Shown here: positions 1 to 6,650 of the stretch, piece after piece
Layout: the number at the start of each line of letters is the position of its first letter
Position numbering within the stretch: the first letter of the stretch is position 1
Origin: a virus
Length of the DNA: 35,246 bases
Strand: one strand, 5' to 3'
IMG/VR virus record: IMGVR_UViG_3300048589_001600
Span: 1 to 35,246 of that record
Translations under genes and position numbers: made by a program
The notes under the pieces: model-generated
What the model saw: the letters and a program-made list of their open reading frames with translations, nothing else
Told to the model about the DNA's origin: nothing
The model's database searches: none

Positions 1-606
1 ATGATAGCTTGGCATTTTGTGGGCGAAACACTGAGAGACGGGCGACCCGTGCCACCCGATGGCGAGTGGCTGGAGCATGACGGGCCGCTGGTGTTGTGCG
101 AGTCCGGCTTGCACGCCAGCGAACGCATCATCGACGCGTTGAAATACGCGCCGGGCACCACCATCTGCCGGGTAGAACTCGGCGCAGAAATTAAAAGGGG
201 CACCGACAAGGTTGTCGCCCGGCGCCGCCGCATCGTGTGGCGCGTTGACGGCGAGGAAGTTTTACAGGCGTTTGCCCGGCGCGTGGCGTTGGACGTGGCG
301 CACCTGTGGTGTATACCCGATGTGGTGCGCGAGTACCTGGAAACGGGCGACGAGTCAAAACGGGACGCCGCATGGGCCGCCGCAGCCGCCGCAGGGGCCG
401 CCGCATGGGCCGCCGCAGGGGCCGCCGCAGGGGCCGCCGCATGGGCCGCCGCATGGGCCGCCGCAGGGGCCGCAGGGGCCGCCGCATGGGCCGCCGCATG
501 GGCCGCCGCAGGGGCCGCCGCAGCCGCCGCAGGGGCCGCCGCATGGGAAAAATACAACACATGGCTAGAGGAAATGGTGATGGCCGAGAGGGAGATGCAA
601 TCATGA
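1..606 (+). CDS. Phage hypothetical protein with Ala/Trp/Gly repeat tail
   Basis: This 201-residue protein has two parts. Residues 1-120 look globular, with a WHF motif near the start and a C-x-SGLHAS segment followed by ALKYAPG. I associate that pattern with a domain of unknown function common in phage proteins (possibly DUF7666; not verified). Residues about 122-184 are almost only Ala with Trp or Gly every fourth residue, and a short charged tail follows. The function is unknown. The repeat probably forms a long helix or a surface-interaction rod. The ATG is the first base of the window, so an upstream start cannot be excluded. It overlaps the next gene by ATGA, which suggests an operon. 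Confidence 0.7.
   Translation: MIAWHFVGETLRDGRPVPPDGEWLEHDGPLVLCESGLHASERIIDALKYAPGTTICRVELGAEIKRGTDKVVARRRRIVWRVDGEEVLQAFARRVALDVAHLWCIPDVVREYLETGDESKRDAAWAAAAAAGAAAWAAAGAAAGAAAWAAAWAAAGAAGAAAWAAAWAAAGAAAAAAGAAAWEKYNTWLEEMVMAEREMQS
367..548 (+). repeat. 12-bp GC-rich tandem repeat inside the first gene
   Basis: Units of the type GGGCCGCCGCAT or GGGCCGCCGCAG follow one another, with a few 9-bp and longer variants. Each unit encodes Trp-Ala-Ala-Ala or Gly-Ala-Ala-Ala. The unit length is a multiple of three, so copy-number change by replication slippage would keep the reading frame. The low complexity keeps other frames open as well, giving Pro-His-Gly and Arg-rich shadow translations that are not genes. 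Confidence 0.85.
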
Positions 607-836
607 CGACACTAGCATCTATCGCCGCTATCGCCGTCGCCATCTGCGGCGGCATAGTCGCCCTGGCCGTCCTGGCCCTGTGGGCGGCCATTATGGAGGC
701 GGCCAGAACCGCCGATGAGGACGGCCGCGCGCGATATGAACCAGCGCCGGGCGTGCCCACGCCGCCGAAACCAAACACGACAGAGATAAGGGAGGGGGGC
801 GGGCGACGAATAAAGAAGAGAGGGGCGCACCGATGA
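603..836 (+). CDS. Small single-pass membrane protein
   Basis: This 77-residue protein starts at an ATG that overlaps the preceding stop (ATGA). Residues about 3-32 form one hydrophobic segment rich in Ala, Ile, Val and Leu. A hydrophilic tail follows, with a Pro-rich stretch and a basic end (GGGRRIKKRG). The expected location is the membrane, with the tail in the cytoplasm by the positive-inside rule. No family is recognised. It sits between two other small genes in an overlapped operon, so a co-expressed accessory role is likely but unspecified. Confidence 0.65.
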   Translation: MTTLASIAAIAVAICGGIVALAVLALWAAIMEAARTADEDGRARYEPAPGVPTPPKPNTTEIREGGGRRIKKRGAHR

Positions 837-874
837 CCGACCAAATCTACCTATATTTCTTGGAGATACAATGA
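833..874 (+). CDS. 13-residue coupling mini-ORF
   Basis: An ATG at 833 overlaps the previous stop (ATGA). The frame reads MTDQIYLYFLEIQ and ends in a TGA that overlaps the ATG of the next gene at 871. Its start resembles that of the gene at 1293 (MNHKIYLPY). It may be a translational-coupling bridge or the remnant of a duplicated gene start. There is no evidence that the peptide has a function of its own. Confidence 0.3.
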   Translation: MTDQIYLYFLEIQ

Positions 875-1296
875 GCAATTTGGAGAACGACCATTACGAT
901 CTGTACGCCGCGCTAACCTACAATTATCTCGATGACGAACTTGCGCGAGTTGTGGCCGTGCTTGCTTTCATTGAGGGAGAACGTGATGGGGCCGAATATC
1001 ACTGGATTGTCCAGCTTGATCGGCCCGATGTGTTCGCCTACATAAACGGCGCATGCGATTACACCGGCTGGGATTGTTGGTCGTGGTGCAATGTTCAGAC
1101 GGGCGAAACAATAGCCGACGTTCTGTCGTTTGCTGCCAAGAAAGGAGGCGACATCGCGGCGGGGCTGGCCAAGCAGGTTGACACCGGCAAGGTACGAGAA
1201 TCGTGGCGCGAATCCGCCCTATTGAACAACCCCGATTTCAATGTGCCTATCGTCGATCTGATCGCCAAGAACAAAGGGGCGGGAGGCGAGTCATGA
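871..1296 (+). CDS. Hypothetical phage protein, acidic, Trp/Cys-rich centre
   Basis: This is a 141-residue soluble protein with no signal peptide or membrane segment. The middle (residues about 50-80) is rich in aromatic residues and contains a Cys/Trp cluster (DYTGWDCWSWCNVQTGE). The C-terminal third is helical and more polar. An SD-like TTGGAG lies just before the start, and the stop overlaps the next ATG. I do not recognise a family. Its place in a chain of small overlapped plus-strand genes suggests an early or accessory gene. Confidence 0.6.
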   Translation: MSNLENDHYDLYAALTYNYLDDELARVVAVLAFIEGERDGAEYHWIVQLDRPDVFAYINGACDYTGWDCWSWCNVQTGETIADVLSFAAKKGGDIAAGLAKQVDTGKVRESWRESALLNNPDFNVPIVDLIAKNKGAGGES

Positions 1297-1976
1297 ACCA
1301 CAAAATCTACCTACCCTACATCGGCTCCGGCCGCCCCGCCATCACCCCGTGGGACATGCTGCCCTATATGCGCGGCGACGGGCGAATCTACGAGGTCGTG
1401 CTGTTCGACAAAGACGGCAACCAGCATCAGGCGCGCCACCAGACGTTAGTCGATTATAACCTGCCGCGTTGGTCGGAGTGGTACCAAACCAAAAACCACG
1501 AGTGGGAAGAGCTGGCCGCCGATGGCGAGTTCATCTATCGCGGCATCGATACGTCCCCCGGCAACGGCGAATACTACGACCTGAGGGATGACGACCGCGA
1601 AATCTATAGCCGCTGGTGCCCGCGCTTCTGGGCGCCGGGCGACATCTACGAACGCAACCCGCGCATGACGTTCTTCCGCAAGTCTGACTGCTACCCGTTA
1701 CGCAGCGTCAAACATCACACCTGGCTCAGCTTCACCTACCAGTTCCCGTCCTGGCCCACACCGTTGGGCGACATCGAAGACGTGATCCAACTGGACTGGC
1801 TGCTCTCCCCCGATGATAAGCAATCCGAAGAGACGTACTGGTACGCCCGCGGCTGGGGCTTAGTCGGCTGGGCCAGCCGCGGGCACTACGCCGTGCCGGT
1901 CGAGCTGCATCAGCCCGGCGCACGGCCGGACAACGTTAGGGAGGTGATACCGTGCCTAGAGAACGCCGCCCGATAA
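1293..1976 (+). CDS. Hypothetical protein rich in Trp and Tyr
   Basis: This 227-residue soluble protein is unusually rich in Trp, Tyr, Asp and Arg. The ATG at 1293 overlaps the preceding stop and is preferred over an upstream in-frame start at 1203, which would lie wholly inside the previous gene. No catalytic motif or family is recognised. The 3' end overlaps the next gene by 25 nt, and that gene's SD (GGGAGGTG) is embedded in this coding sequence. Confidence 0.6.
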   Translation: MNHKIYLPYIGSGRPAITPWDMLPYMRGDGRIYEVVLFDKDGNQHQARHQTLVDYNLPRWSEWYQTKNHEWEELAADGEFIYRGIDTSPGNGEYYDLRDDDREIYSRWCPRFWAPGDIYERNPRMTFFRKSDCYPLRSVKHHTWLSFTYQFPSWPTPLGDIEDVIQLDWLLSPDDKQSEETYWYARGWGLVGWASRGHYAVPVELHQPGARPDNVREVIPCLENAAR

Positions 1977-2524
1977 CCGACGCCGAAGCCGCGGTCATGC
2001 GCCGGATGTACGAAGACGGCCACATGCTAAAAGACATTGCCCGCGAACTCGGCCGCAACGAGTCGAGCGTCCGGCAATACCTGATTGACGCCGGTCTCCA
2101 CGCCCCTAAGCGGCGGCAGGCCATGACTGACAAAGACCGCCGTGCCATCGTCGAGATGTACAGTCAAGGCGCATCGATAGCCGCAATCCGCGAGAAAACC
2201 GGATACGCGTACAATACCATTTACAAGTGCATTGATGCTCAGGGCGTGCCGCGCCGAAAGCCGAAAGTGGCCGGCAGCAAGGCACGCCGGCCGGCAAAGC
2301 GAATCAAGTGGCCTGATCCCCTTCCCCCGCATGAGATCGCCCCGGCCGATGTCCGGCGACTGGCGATCAACATTCTCAAAGTCGCGGCCGAAGACGCGTG
2401 CGACCGGCAGCACCGCGACGATGCGCTGGAGTTCTTCGGGTCGCGCTGGTACCGCCACATCCTGACTGCGCTGGATCTGCCGCCCACCCTGCTGCCGAAA
2501 GGCGTGCGGCTGGAGGCGGCATGA
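1952..2524 (+). CDS. Two-HTH DNA-binding protein, probable regulator
   Basis: This 190-residue protein starts at GTG with a good SD (GGGAGGTG, about 5 nt upstream). Residues about 8-45 (ITDAEAAVMRRMYEDG, then IARELGRNESSVRQYL) form a resolvase/homeodomain-like helix-turn-helix. Residues about 57-95 (MTDKDRRAIVEMYSQG, then IREKTGYAYNTIYKCI) form a second one. A basic linker (RRKPKVAGSKARRPAKR) and a C-terminal helical domain ending near FFGSRWYRHILTALDL follow. Paired HTH units of this sort bind DNA in transposase-like and phage regulatory proteins. There is no catalytic domain, so regulation is more likely than recombination. The target site is unknown; the inverted motif array at 3527-3680 is a speculative candidate. 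Confidence 0.65.
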   Translation: MPRERRPITDAEAAVMRRMYEDGHMLKDIARELGRNESSVRQYLIDAGLHAPKRRQAMTDKDRRAIVEMYSQGASIAAIREKTGYAYNTIYKCIDAQGVPRRKPKVAGSKARRPAKRIKWPDPLPPHEIAPADVRRLAINILKVAAEDACDRQHRDDALEFFGSRWYRHILTALDLPPTLLPKGVRLEAA

Positions 2525-2748
2525 GCAACATCATCCCCTACCTCGTCGACAACGCGGCCATCATCGGCCGCGTGTGGCTCATGATGTTCTTGGCCGGGTT
2601 CCCGCTCAACCTCGGCCTCGGTCGTTACGGCCTGCCGCCGATGTCTTATGGCGTGTTCCTGCGGCGGCTGACTGTCATAAGCGCCTTCGTCGCCACCGTG
2701 ATCACCGGCGTGCTTGTCGCCGCCGCTTATACGCTCGATCTGATTTAA
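2521..2748 (+). CDS. Small two-helix membrane protein
   Basis: This 75-residue protein has two hydrophobic segments, at residues about 12-32 and 48-72, joined by a short loop with basic residues. Its ATG overlaps the stop of the HTH gene. The architecture fits a small inner-membrane protein of the holin size class. The real holin candidate is elsewhere, next to the endolysin, and no family is recognised here. The next gene starts 9 nt downstream and also encodes a membrane protein, so the two may act together. Confidence 0.6.
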   Translation: MSNIIPYLVDNAAIIGRVWLMMFLAGFPLNLGLGRYGLPPMSYGVFLRRLTVISAFVATVITGVLVAAAYTLDLI

Positions 2749-2757
2749 GGAGATACT

Positions 2758-3474
2758 GTGAACCGTACTATCGCTAAAGGTGTGTTCTATTTCGTGGCTA
2801 CCGTCCTGTTCATCTGGACCAGCAGCCTCACCTATTCGTTCCTCAGTATGGCCCTGCCCAACTCATTCTGGGCCGTGCCCCTGCTCGGCCTGGTCATCTT
2901 CGACGTGGGCATGATCGCCTGGCTCATGGTCTTTCTCGGCCACGCCACGGGCAACATCCAGCGCGCCGTCGCTATCAGCCTGACCATGATCAACTTCGTG
3001 GGCGTCGGCCTGATGGCGATTGCCGACATCCTGCTCGACGGGCAGCAGCTCGTCGAAGCCCCCGCCATGCTGGGCGAGGTCGCCATCTGGGGCATTGGCG
3101 CATGGACAATCATGAACGTGCTGGGCGTGCTGGTGTTTCACCTGGGCGACCCCGCGGCCCGCAAGGAAATGGCGATGCAATCCGAACGCGACGCCGTGTT
3201 TGAGGCAGCGCTAAAGAACCTCAGCCAACAGCGCACCACGATTCAAGAGCAGCTTGCCCGCGAGTTGGGCAGCGCCATGCTCGATGACCTTGTGCGCGAA
3301 GTCCGCGCCGACGCCGATCGCGACGGCACGCCCGACATCCTTCAGCGCGGGCGACAACGCAGCGCCAATGACGCACCGCGTCAAGAAACACCCGCGCCGC
3401 CACGCGAACCGGCGGGGCAGGGGCAGCAGCCCAGCGCCAACGGGCACGGGCGAGGTGACACAAATTTTCGTTAG
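2758..3474 (+). CDS. Four-helix membrane protein with coiled-coil tail
   Basis: This 238-residue protein starts at GTG with an AAGGAG SD about 6 nt upstream. It has four transmembrane segments (residues about 8-28, 38-60, 68-92 and 103-127). A polar helix follows (residues 135-172, EAALKNLSQQRTTIQEQLARELG), and then a disordered Pro/Gln/Arg-rich tail. The stop at 3472-3474 comes two codons after a slippery AAATTTT in the right phase. The -1 frame is open from 3459 to 3872, so a longer fusion of about 371 residues may also be made. Function is unknown; it may be a membrane anchor for a cytoplasmic domain. Confidence 0.65.
   Translation: MNRTIAKGVFYFVATVLFIWTSSLTYSFLSMALPNSFWAVPLLGLVIFDVGMIAWLMVFLGHATGNIQRAVAISLTMINFVGVGLMAIADILLDGQQLVEAPAMLGEVAIWGIGAWTIMNVLGVLVFHLGDPAARKEMAMQSERDAVFEAALKNLSQQRTTIQEQLARELGSAMLDDLVREVRADADRDGTPDILQRGRQRSANDAPRQETPAPPREPAGQGQQPSANGHGRGDTNFR
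3462..3468 (+). other. Candidate -1 ribosomal frameshift site
   Basis: The heptamer AAATTTT is phased as A-AAT-TTT in the membrane-protein frame, which fits the X-XXY-YYZ rule. Two zero-frame codons later comes TAG. A -1 slip enters the downstream frame and reads SLAAEGPPEIREDV before the GTG at 3507. A small GC hairpin (GCGGC, 6-nt loop, GCCGC; 3474-3489) begins 5 nt after the heptamer. Heptamer, phasing and open frame are visible; use in the cell is inference. Confidence 0.45.
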
Positions 3475-3506
3475 CGGCTGAAGGGCCGCCGGAGATACGC
3501 GAGGAT

Positions 3507-3872
3507 GTGCCACCATCGCCGGAACGTGTAGTGGCACCGCCTGAACCTGTAGTGGCATCTGTAGTGGCACAGACGGGGCGCGCGCTGCCGTCTGTAGTGG
3601 CATCTGTAGTGGCACGCGCCACTCATGCCACTACAGACCGTGCCACTACAACCGACCATGCCACTACACGTGCCACTACAGACCGCGCCGGGCTGGTGTG
3701 GCGCATCGAGATCAACCGCCGCAAGCGCGCCGGTGGTGGCTACAGTTACCATTGGCTGTACAGGTTCGGCTCAGGCAAGGACCGCCGCGCCGTCTATGGT
3801 GGCACAGTGGACAGCCTGATCGAACTGAACCCCACACGTTGGGATAGTTATGTAAACAACTCGGAGGAATGA
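3507..3872 (+). CDS. Basic C-terminal domain ORF carrying VVA/ATT repeats
   Basis: If translated alone from the GTG at 3507, this is a 121-residue protein, but no well-spaced SD supports that start. The open frame extends upstream to 3459, and its upstream codons read as plausible protein, so it may instead be the -1 frameshift extension of the preceding membrane gene. Residues 9-60 contain five Val-Val-Ala and four Ala-Thr-Thr units, encoded by exact copies of one 10-bp motif and its reverse complement. Residues 61-121 form a compact basic domain (WRIEINRRKRAGG, YHWLYRFGSGKDRRAVYGGT) that looks beta-rich. No family is assigned. Confidence 0.5.
   Translation: MPPSPERVVAPPEPVVASVVAQTGRALPSVVASVVARATHATTDRATTTDHATTRATTDRAGLVWRIEINRRKRAGGGYSYHWLYRFGSGKDRRAVYGGTVDSLIELNPTRWDSYVNNSEE
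3527..3680 (+). repeat. Nine-copy inverted 10-bp motif array (TGTAGTGGCA)
   Basis: TGTAGTGGCA occurs at 3527, 3548, 3560, 3593 and 3605. Its reverse complement TGCCACTACA occurs at 3626, 3641, 3659 and 3671. All copies are exact. Spacings are 21, 12, 33, 12, 21, 15, 18 and 12 nt, all multiples of three. The two innermost copies, extended by two bases, form a 12-bp inverted repeat with an 11-nt loop. The array lies in a coding frame but looks like a set of binding sites (iterons or operators) or a cruciform-forming element. Confidence 0.85.
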
Positions 3873-4093
3873 TGGCAGCGAAAACGAAACCCGACATGCC
3901 GCCGGAAGTGTGGCTCATGACCGCCACCGATGGGCTGGGGCGCTGGGCCGCCGCCGGTCAGCCCGTGACCGTGGCCGACATCACAGACGATGAGGGGCAG
4001 CCCGCGCTGGTGATTGTGCTGCATGGTATCACCAGCGCCGACCCGCGCGTCAACGAACGGCTGGCCGCGCTTGTGGCAGTGGTGGCCGCATGA
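3872..4093 (+). CDS. Small hypothetical protein
   Basis: This 73-residue soluble acidic protein has no recognised motif. There are two adjacent ATGs, at 3869 and 3872. The SD GGAGG at 3863-3867 is too close to the first, so 3872 is preferred; the gene then begins at the last base of the preceding stop. The C-terminal half (VLHGITSADPRVNERLAALVAVVAA) is helical and hydrophobic, but too short and interrupted for a clear membrane segment. The stop overlaps the next start by ATGA. Confidence 0.55.
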   Translation: MAAKTKPDMPPEVWLMTATDGLGRWAAAGQPVTVADITDDEGQPALVIVLHGITSADPRVNERLAALVAVVAA

Positions 4094-4515
4094 CCCCGCG
4101 CCCCCTCAGCCAAATTCCCAACGGCGAGATCGTCGCCGCGCTGCAGGCCGCCGAAGGCGTGACCTACCGCGCGGCCGAAGCCCTCGGCGTAGACGTTAGC
4201 AACCTGACCAAGCGCATCCGCTACACGCCCATGCTGGCCGCCGAACGCAAGTATCTACAGAGTATCTACGGCCGGTCCACACGCGGCCGCAGGCCCGGCG
4301 CCGAGTTCATCGCCACGCCCGACCAGTGCCCCCGGTGCGGCCTGCGCTATCGATACGGCGCGCAGATAGTGGTAGACGACCGGCCCATGTGCTGCTGGTG
4401 TGCGGCCGAGAGACGCGCCGCAGCAGCCCGCCACACGCGGCAGGATGCTTCAGGCGGGGCGCAGCGCGATTGGTGTTTGTGGACGTTGCTAACGAAGGAG
4501 ACTAACGATGATTGA
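4090..4515 (+). CDS. HTH plus zinc-ribbon DNA-binding protein
   Basis: This 141-residue protein starts with an ATGA overlap. Residues about 10-45 (EIVAALQAAEGVTYRAAEAL, then DVSNLTKRIRYTP) resemble a Fis-type helix-turn-helix. A Cys4 zinc-binding ribbon follows, with CPRCGLRY and CCWC pairs about 20 residues apart (residues about 80-104), inside a basic region. The combination suggests a small nucleic-acid-binding protein, perhaps a regulator of this operon or of host genes. The exact family is not recognised. Confidence 0.6.
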   Translation: MTPRPLSQIPNGEIVAALQAAEGVTYRAAEALGVDVSNLTKRIRYTPMLAAERKYLQSIYGRSTRGRRPGAEFIATPDQCPRCGLRYRYGAQIVVDDRPMCCWCAAERRAAAARHTRQDASGGAQRDWCLWTLLTKETNDD

Positions 4516-4717
4516 AACGACGATTAAGTACGTCTGGCAGTGGGCGCGCCTTCGTGGTGAATGGCACATCAAGCCGGAACGCGGCTCCCCGTCACGCTGG
4601 ATTTTTGAGCAAAGCCGCCTAAAGACGCCGGACGATTTTAGGTATTACGCGTTTGCCAAGTCGCCGGGCGGTTACAACGAATATGATGTCATGCTGTACT
4701 ACGAACCGCTATGGTGA
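4508..4717 (+). CDS. Small aromatic-rich hypothetical protein
   Basis: This 69-residue protein overlaps the previous gene by 8 nt and has its own SD (AAGGAG, 7 nt upstream). It is rich in Trp, Tyr and Arg, with no membrane segment. No family is recognised. It is the last convincing gene of the plus-strand operon before the convergent junction. Confidence 0.55.
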   Translation: MIETTIKYVWQWARLRGEWHIKPERGSPSRWIFEQSRLKTPDDFRYYAFAKSPGGYNEYDVMLYYEPLW

Positions 4718-4800
4718 CTGACCCCGAAGGAGAATGGCCGATGTCGAACACATAACCCACTGGTGCGAGTTGCCGAAGCCGCCAGGGGCGTAACACAACA

Positions 4801-4823
4801 GGGGCGGGTGATAAGCCCGCCCC
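4801..4823. terminator. GC hairpin at convergent junction
   Basis: GGGGCGGG and CCCGCCCC form a perfect 8-bp stem around a 7-nt loop (TGATAAG). It lies between the plus-strand operon ending at 4717 and the minus-strand operon ending at 4940. Neither side has a clear T-tract, so this is terminator-like but not a canonical intrinsic terminator. The rest of 4718-4939 holds only very short unsupported ORFs. Confidence 0.45.
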
Positions 4824-4939
4824 GCACCCATCGACCGAAGCCTCAGGGGGAGCAACGACCGACTCCGCACGGGTGGCCTGCCCGTCATCACCGCCAGTCG
4901 TGAGTGTAATATACCACGAAAAATTACACTCGCCGCGCC

Positions 4940-5173
4940 TCAGTTGTAATCCACTACAATCGGCGGCTCCACCATGACCAGCTTCGCCCGGCCCGCGGCC
5001 GCCTCCACGCCCCACGGCTGGACCATCGCCAGCACCGGCACCAGCGCCAGGTACGCCTCGGCCAAGTGCCGCGGCCCGGCGCACAGGTCCAGCGCCCCGT
5101 CATATCGTGGGGCGATACCATCGGGCAGATAGGGCCACACGTCACGCGGCCAGAGGCGCACGGCCCAGGTCAC
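4940..5173 (-). CDS. Small hypothetical protein at end of minus operon
   Basis: This 77-residue protein starts at GTG, overlapping the preceding stop (GTGA). It has a Trp-rich N-terminus, a DLCAGPRHLAEAYLALVPVLAMV segment, and ends in VMVEPPIVVDYN. No family is assigned. It is the last gene of the leftward operon and faces the plus-strand operon across a 220-nt gap. Confidence 0.5.
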   Translation of the reverse strand: MTWAVRLWPRDVWPYLPDGIAPRYDGALDLCAGPRHLAEAYLALVPVLAMVQPWGVEAAAGRAKLVMVEPPIVVDYN

Positions 5174-5391
5174 GCGCCTTCCCCATCATCCGGCATGGGC
5201 AACCCGTAGCTCAGCGCCATGAGCGCCCGGTGTAGCTCGGTCATCGACTGGATGTCGCGAGGCGTCTGCATCTCCAGCGGGAACCGCGCTTGAAAGCCGT
5301 CCAGTATGCCGTGCATATCGAAGATGATATTCGTTCGTACTTCGCTGTAGCGCTTTTGCATGAGCGCCGTTGTCTCAGGTGTTAGGTTCAT
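5170..5391 (-). CDS. Small hypothetical helical protein
   Basis: The 73-residue form starting MNLTPETTALMQKRYSEV is preferred because its ATG overlaps the stop of the metallophosphoesterase gene by ATGA. The longer in-frame form would lie inside that gene. It is predicted to be helical and soluble. The coupling suggests co-expression with the phosphoesterase, but no function is visible. Confidence 0.55.
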   Translation of the reverse strand: MNLTPETTALMQKRYSEVRTNIIFDMHGILDGFQARFPLEMQTPRDIQSMTELHRALMALSYGLPMPDDGEGA

Positions 5392-6275
5392 GTCCACCCC
5401 AGAGGGATCGGCGTCACCGCTATCGGCGGCACGCCGTCTTGATAGTGCTGGTACTCCAGATGCAACCAGCACGCGCCGGTCATGTTCGGCCCGAAGCCCT
5501 TTTCCACCGCCCAGCCCGCGCTGCCGTCGGCCCAATCATCCTTGTAACCCGGCAAGCTAATGTGAATCTGCGGCATACTGGTAATGACGCCCAGCTTGTT
5601 GACGTGCTCTCGCGGGTGCGCCGTTACCCAACCGTTGTGAATGTGGCCCGTAACCACAATGTCTGCGTCGGGATACATCACCGCCCGGCGTTGGGCACCG
5701 ATCACACCTTTCGTCACGGGGGAGCTGCCGCCGTGCCCGTGGTGGTACTTCACCTTGACCGTGTACTTGACCGTGCTCTGAATAGCGAACTGAAGGAACA
5801 CATAGCCGCCATAGCCGCCCACCTGCGCTATGTCTTCACGCGTGGCCGCCCGTTTCAGCGACCGGCTCAGGCTGTGCGTTAGGTTCATCTGGTGATGCTT
5901 CAGGACGCTTGTCTCATGGTTGCCCGCGCCTAGCAGCGCGATGTGATCGGCATACGGGCTATAGAACTCGGCCGCGTCATCCAGCACCGCGTCGAAGTAG
6001 TGGTCCACCTTGTGCCGCGCCTTGACGCCGCTCTCCATCTTGCGCGGGTCGAACTTGCCGCCCATGACATCGAACAAATCGCCAAAGTCCAGCACCGGCG
6101 CGCCGCGCTCTTTGGCTGCCTCCAAGTGGGCGCGTTCCTTGGCCTCATTGTTGGCCGGGCTATCGTGATGAGCGTCGCTTCTAAGCAACACCCACCCCTC
6201 CCAGCCCGACCGCACGTCATCGAACGTAATCCGCAGCACGTTGCGCGCTAACGGCTCTGCCGTCCATGTGGACAA
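5388..6275 (-). CDS. Calcineurin-like metallophosphoesterase
   Basis: This 295-residue protein has all the metal-binding blocks of the calcineurin-like phosphoesterase family: SDAHHD (Asp34, His36), GDLFD (Asp66), GNHE (Asn119, His120), the HHGHGG block (His178, His179, His181) and GHIH (His211, His213). Such enzymes hydrolyse phosphomonoesters or phosphodiesters with two metal ions. Phage copies are thought to act on nucleotides or nucleic-acid ends, but the substrate cannot be read from sequence. The start is TTG with a GGGGGTG SD; an in-frame stop directly upstream rules out a longer form. It lies downstream of the lysis genes and is coupled to the small gene after it. Confidence 0.85.
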   Translation of the reverse strand: MSTWTAEPLARNVLRITFDDVRSGWEGWVLLRSDAHHDSPANNEAKERAHLEAAKERGAPVLDFGDLFDVMGGKFDPRKMESGVKARHKVDHYFDAVLDDAAEFYSPYADHIALLGAGNHETSVLKHHQMNLTHSLSRSLKRAATREDIAQVGGYGGYVFLQFAIQSTVKYTVKVKYHHGHGGSSPVTKGVIGAQRRAVMYPDADIVVTGHIHNGWVTAHPREHVNKLGVITSMPQIHISLPGYKDDWADGSAGWAVEKGFGPNMTGACWLHLEYQHYQDGVPPIAVTPIPLGWT

Positions 6276-6318
6276 TTGTCACCCCCAATCCCGTCGAATT
6301 CGATGGGATAAGCAAATC

Positions 6319-6348
6319 GGGGCGGGGCAGCCACCACCACCCCGCCCC
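6319..6348 (-). terminator. GC hairpin after holin gene
   Basis: GGGGCGGGG and CCCCGCCCC form a perfect 9-bp stem with a 12-nt loop, six bases beyond the holin stop. In the minus direction it is followed by GATTTGCTTATC, a weak T-rich stretch. It probably ends or attenuates late transcription between the lysis genes and the phosphoesterase operon. Confidence 0.5.
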
Positions 6349-6354
6349 TCGTAT

Positions 6355-6612
6355 CTAGAACCTCTGAATGGATTCTATGTTGCCGGTCCTCATCGCCTCA
6401 GTGACGACGGCCGCCCTGTTGTCATTGTAGTTGCGGCCGATGAGCGCCGGTGCGACCGAACCCAGCGCGCCCAGCAGGGCCACGGCCAGGGCCACCCATA
6501 GCTCGCTCTCTTCCTGCGACAGCAGCCCGTAGGCCACCAGCAGCGCCGCAATCGGCGCGATCACCGCGCTCAGCACCGAGATCACCGTTACCAGAGTTGA
6601 TTTGCCTTCCAT
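6355..6612 (-). CDS. Holin-like two-helix membrane protein
   Basis: This 85-residue protein has two transmembrane segments (residues about 6-31 and 38-58) separated by a short acidic turn (LSQEESEL) and followed by a polar C-terminal tail. The ATG at 6612 is chosen because a strong SD (AGGAGGTG) lies about 8 nt upstream; the longer in-frame ORF overlaps the endolysin. Size, topology and position right after the endolysin fit a phage holin, which makes pores in the cytoplasmic membrane to time lysis. The family-level assignment rests on context and topology, not on a diagnostic motif. Confidence 0.7.
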   Translation of the reverse strand: MEGKSTLVTVISVLSAVIAPIAALLVAYGLLSQEESELWVALAVALLGALGSVAPALIGRNYNDNRAAVVTEAMRTGNIESIQRF

Positions 6613-6650
6613 CGTTCGTGCACCTCCTAGTGCGTTAAAAACACTTCCTA

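Noticed and set aside
191-844. Long minus-strand and alternate-frame ORFs over the first gene's repeat
   Set aside because: They read as Arg-Pro or Pro-His-Gly low complexity and arise because the GC-rich 12-bp repeat has no stops in any frame.
4734-4793. 19-codon ORF after the left operon
   Set aside because: The SD is too close to the ATG (one base) and nothing supports it as a gene; a 14-codon ORF at 4711 is equally weak.
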